Assembly: GCA_003229735.1 (NCBI GenBank)
Contig: QIFI01000094.1
Coordinates: 1 to 6,271, forward strand
From: Candidatus Anderseniibacteriota bacterium
Lineage (GTDB): Bacteria > Patescibacteriota > Andersenbacteria > UBA10190
Direction of reading: 5' to 3'
Length of the DNA stretch: 6,271 nt
Part shown: piece by piece, positions 4,539 to 6,271 of the stretch
Numbering within the stretch: the first letter of the stretch is position 1
Layout of the letters: each line of letters opens with the position of its first letter
The notes under the pieces: generated by a model
Database searches by the model: none
What the model saw: only the letters and a program-made list of their open reading frames with translations
What the model was told of the DNA's origin: nothing
Made by a program: the position numbers and the translations under genes

Positions 4539-5467
4539 TTGGAGTATCTTTTTTCAGGATATTAAGGGCGGCGGGAAATAATTTTTTGCGCAATGTGTGG
4601 TTATCCATCGCCACCACGGTAATAATGACGATTACGCTGTTAATTGTGATGTTCTTATTTTTTGCTAATGTGTTCGGGCTGGAGGTAATTAATAATATTC
4701 AGCAGAAGATTGATTTGTCGGCTACTTTCATGACCGAGGCGAGTGAAGAGCAAATGTCGAAAGTGGTTAGAAATATGGAGCAGAGGCCGGACGTGCGAGC
4801 GGTGCAATTTGTCAGTAGTGATGAAGCGTTAAAGATATTCAGGGAGCGTAATATAGATAAGCCATATATTGAAGAATCACTGGCTGAACTGGGAAAAAAC
4901 CCCTTGCCGGCCAGCATGTTTATCGTGGCCACGGCCCCGGAATACTACGAGGATATAGCCCGCTACCTGGGAGATGATCAATTTGGAGAAGTAATTGAGG
5001 AGGTCAGCTATGAAGATTCAAGAGATATGATTCAGCGGTTGATTTCAATTATCAGCACCATTAAGAATGCCGGATTTATTATTACCATAGTATTCGCGGG
5101 GCTGGTGATATTAATCATGTTTAATACGGTGAGGCTGGCTATTTATAGTTTTCGGGAGGAGATCGATATTATGCATTTAGTGGGGGCGTCGAGATGGTTT
5201 ATCCGCGGGCCATTTGTAATTGAGTCAATGCTGGTAGCGATATTATCGGTAATCATCACCACGGGTATAATATATCCATTGCTTAACGGAATCGCTCCGG
5301 AATTGCAGAGATATTTTCTGGAAGGCTACGCGCAACAGGAAGGATTTAATATTTATGCGTACGCGGTGCAGGAGTGGCCAACGGTGCTGGGATTGCAGTT
5401 GGCAGTAGCTTTAGGACTGGCGATTATCAGCAGTTTGATAGCGATTCAGAGATATTTGAATTCTTAG
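4535..5467 (+). CDS. ftsX: Cell-division permease FtsX
   Basis: FtsX is the membrane partner of FtsE and passes the ATPase conformational change through its extracellular domain to a hydrolase or its activator. The 310-residue protein shows the family's four-helix layout: TM1 about 24-46, a large extracellular domain about 47-177, then TM2 about 178-198, TM3 about 228-250 and TM4 about 283-305. Family landmarks are NPLPASM (122-128) in the extracellular domain and MHLVGASRWFIRGPFVIES (213-231), the cytoplasmic loop and helix that contact FtsE. ATG 4535 overlaps the ftsE stop (ATGA) with no clear Shine-Dalgarno, implying translational coupling. No peptidase or EnvC-like gene follows, as it often does elsewhere; the convergent ABC gene begins instead. 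The TAG stop overlaps the TAA stop of that minus-strand gene. Confidence 0.96.
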   Translation: MIGVSFFRILRAAGNNFLRNVWLSIATTVIMTITLLIVMFLFFANVFGLEVINNIQQKIDLSATFMTEASEEQMSKVVRNMEQRPDVRAVQFVSSDEALKIFRERNIDKPYIEESLAELGKNPLPASMFIVATAPEYYEDIARYLGDDQFGEVIEEVSYEDSRDMIQRLISIISTIKNAGFIITIVFAGLVILIMFNTVRLAIYSFREEIDIMHLVGASRWFIRGPFVIESMLVAILSVIITTGIIYPLLNGIAPELQRYFLEGYAQQEGFNIYAYAVQEWPTVLGLQLAVALGLAIISSLIAIQRYLNS

Positions 5468-6271
5468 AGTCGGCTGATGACATCATTGAGAGACGGGGGA
5501 AGTTCTTCGACTTTGATGAGCGGCGCCTGACTTAATAAATCATAGATAGAGGGCAAATAACGAGATGAGTGGAGAGTGAGGCGAAGTTTTTGACCGGAGA
5601 AGCTGGTGGTGGGTACTAATTTAGCATCGATGATGCCGTGAGCTGATTTTAGCTGTCTTAGTAAATCATAACGCAGGCCTTCCACCCATACATCGACCAG
5701 GCGGGGAGTGGAAGTGTTAAGGGCGATTTCATCTATGGTGCCATAGTGGGTTAAGCGGCCGCGATGCAATAGCATCATGGGCAAAGCCAGGCTATCTACA
5801 GTACTCGTGAAGCGAGTAGATATAATAATCGTGCGGCCGGTGAATAATTGATCGAGGAGGTTTTTGGTTACTTCAGGGCCGATTTGATCGGCCACATCGT
5901 CCAGAAGGATTAGAGGCGTATCGGATAGGGCCGAGCGAGCAATACTTAATTTTAATTGCTGGGCGCTGGATAAGAAGCGGGCTTCGGTATGGACGGCATT
6001 GCCGAGGGCCAGAGCATCGATGATGCGGGTGATTTTCGCGGTGATATCGGTAATGCCGTGAGTTCGGGCGAAGGTGTTAAGCACGGTGTGAAGAGTATCT
6101 TTGGCCGGTTCGCTGGCTTCAGCGGAAACATATCCGACGGCCAGTTTGTCATGCTGATGGGCGGGTTGGCCGTTGATGGTGACAGAGCCATGGGTGGGCC
6201 TGATAATGCCGGTGAGCAAACGAAGCAGAGTGGATTTACCTGAAGCTTCGGCGCCGAACAGAACGACGTGA
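5464..6271 (-). CDS. ABC-2-type transporter ATP-binding subunit with degenerate motifs; N-terminus outside the window
   Basis: The visible 268 residues begin just before Walker A and run to the TAA at 5464-5466; the N-terminal strands are past the right edge. Numbered from the window edge: Walker A GAEASGKS (6-13) is intact, but the Q-loop position reads GYVSAE (46-51) without Gln, the signature is LSSAQQ (100-105) not LSGGQ, Walker B is LILLDD (120-125) with Asp in place of the catalytic Glu, and the switch His is Arg153 (ISTRF). After the nucleotide-binding domain comes a C-terminal extension ending PPSLNDVISRL, like the PSLEDVFL ending of ABC-2-type (CcmA-like) exporter ATPases. These pair with ABC-2 permeases that export drugs, polysaccharides or antibiotics; the substrate here is unknown. 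It may be the weak half of an ATPase pair whose partner and permease lie upstream, outside the window. The frame is uninterrupted, which argues against a pseudogene. Confidence 0.82.
   Translation of the reverse strand, partial: HVVLFGAEASGKSTLLRLLTGIIRPTHGSVTINGQPAHQHDKLAVGYVSAEASEPAKDTLHTVLNTFARTHGITDITAKITRIIDALALGNAVHTEARFLSSAQQLKLSIARSALSDTPLILLDDVADQIGPEVTKNLLDQLFTGRTIIISTRFTSTVDSLALPMMLLHRGRLTHYGTIDEIALNTSTPRLVDVWVEGLRYDLLRQLKSAHGIIDAKLVPTTSFSGQKLRLTLHSSRYLPSIYDLLSQAPLIKVEELPPSLNDVISRL

Noticed and set aside
5989..6243. An 84-codon + strand frame opposite the ABC gene
   Set aside because: It is antisense to a gene with Walker A, signature and Walker B motifs in order and has no features of its own.

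Overview
The window looks like a piece of a small-genome bacterium, most likely a member of the Patescibacteria (Candidate Phyla Radiation, Parcubacteria-like). This is inferred from gene style and order (prfB followed by ftsE-ftsX, tightly packed short genes, ATGA overlaps, scarce Shine-Dalgarno sites). I cannot name a genus. UGA is used as a stop (two ATGA overlaps and the prfB frameshift site) and a full RF2 gene is present, so the UGA-recoding lineages (Gracilibacteria, Absconditabacteria) are unlikely.

Layout. 1-1612 is a compact + strand operon: the 3' end of an O6-alkylguanine-DNA alkyltransferase, an NADPH-dependent FMN reductase-family flavoprotein, a YbhB/YbcL-type PEBP protein and a PPC/DUF296-domain protein, the last three linked by 4-bp ATGA overlaps. 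1677-2069 is a phage-type HNH endonuclease with an N-terminal zinc-ribbon-like motif, followed after 53 bp by tRNA-Thr(CGT) at 2123-2193. 2248-3334 is prfB (release factor 2), which is split in the raw sequence by the classic +1 programmed frameshift at an in-frame UGA. 3326-3776 is a non-coding insertion with terminal inverted repeats and a 5-bp direct repeat on either side. It is built from tandem repeats, a long palindrome and nested C/G-rich hairpins. 3858-5467 is the ftsE-ftsX cell-division ABC pair. 5464-6271 (minus strand, running off the right edge) is an ABC-2-type ATP-binding subunit with several degenerate catalytic motifs, converging on ftsX with a 4-bp tail-to-tail overlap.

How the parts work together. 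The first operon mixes DNA alkylation repair with a flavin reductase and two small proteins of uncertain role; no single pathway is evident. prfB is autoregulated by its own termination product. FtsE and FtsX form the ATP-driven membrane complex that activates cell-wall hydrolysis at division. The most unusual item is the 451-bp MITE-like insertion at the last codons of prfB. Removing it with one copy of the duplicated pentamer restores a reading frame ending FIPKI followed by UGA, so the insertion appears to have changed both the last residues and the stop codon of RF2. I see no new multi-gene defence or other novel protein system in this window.
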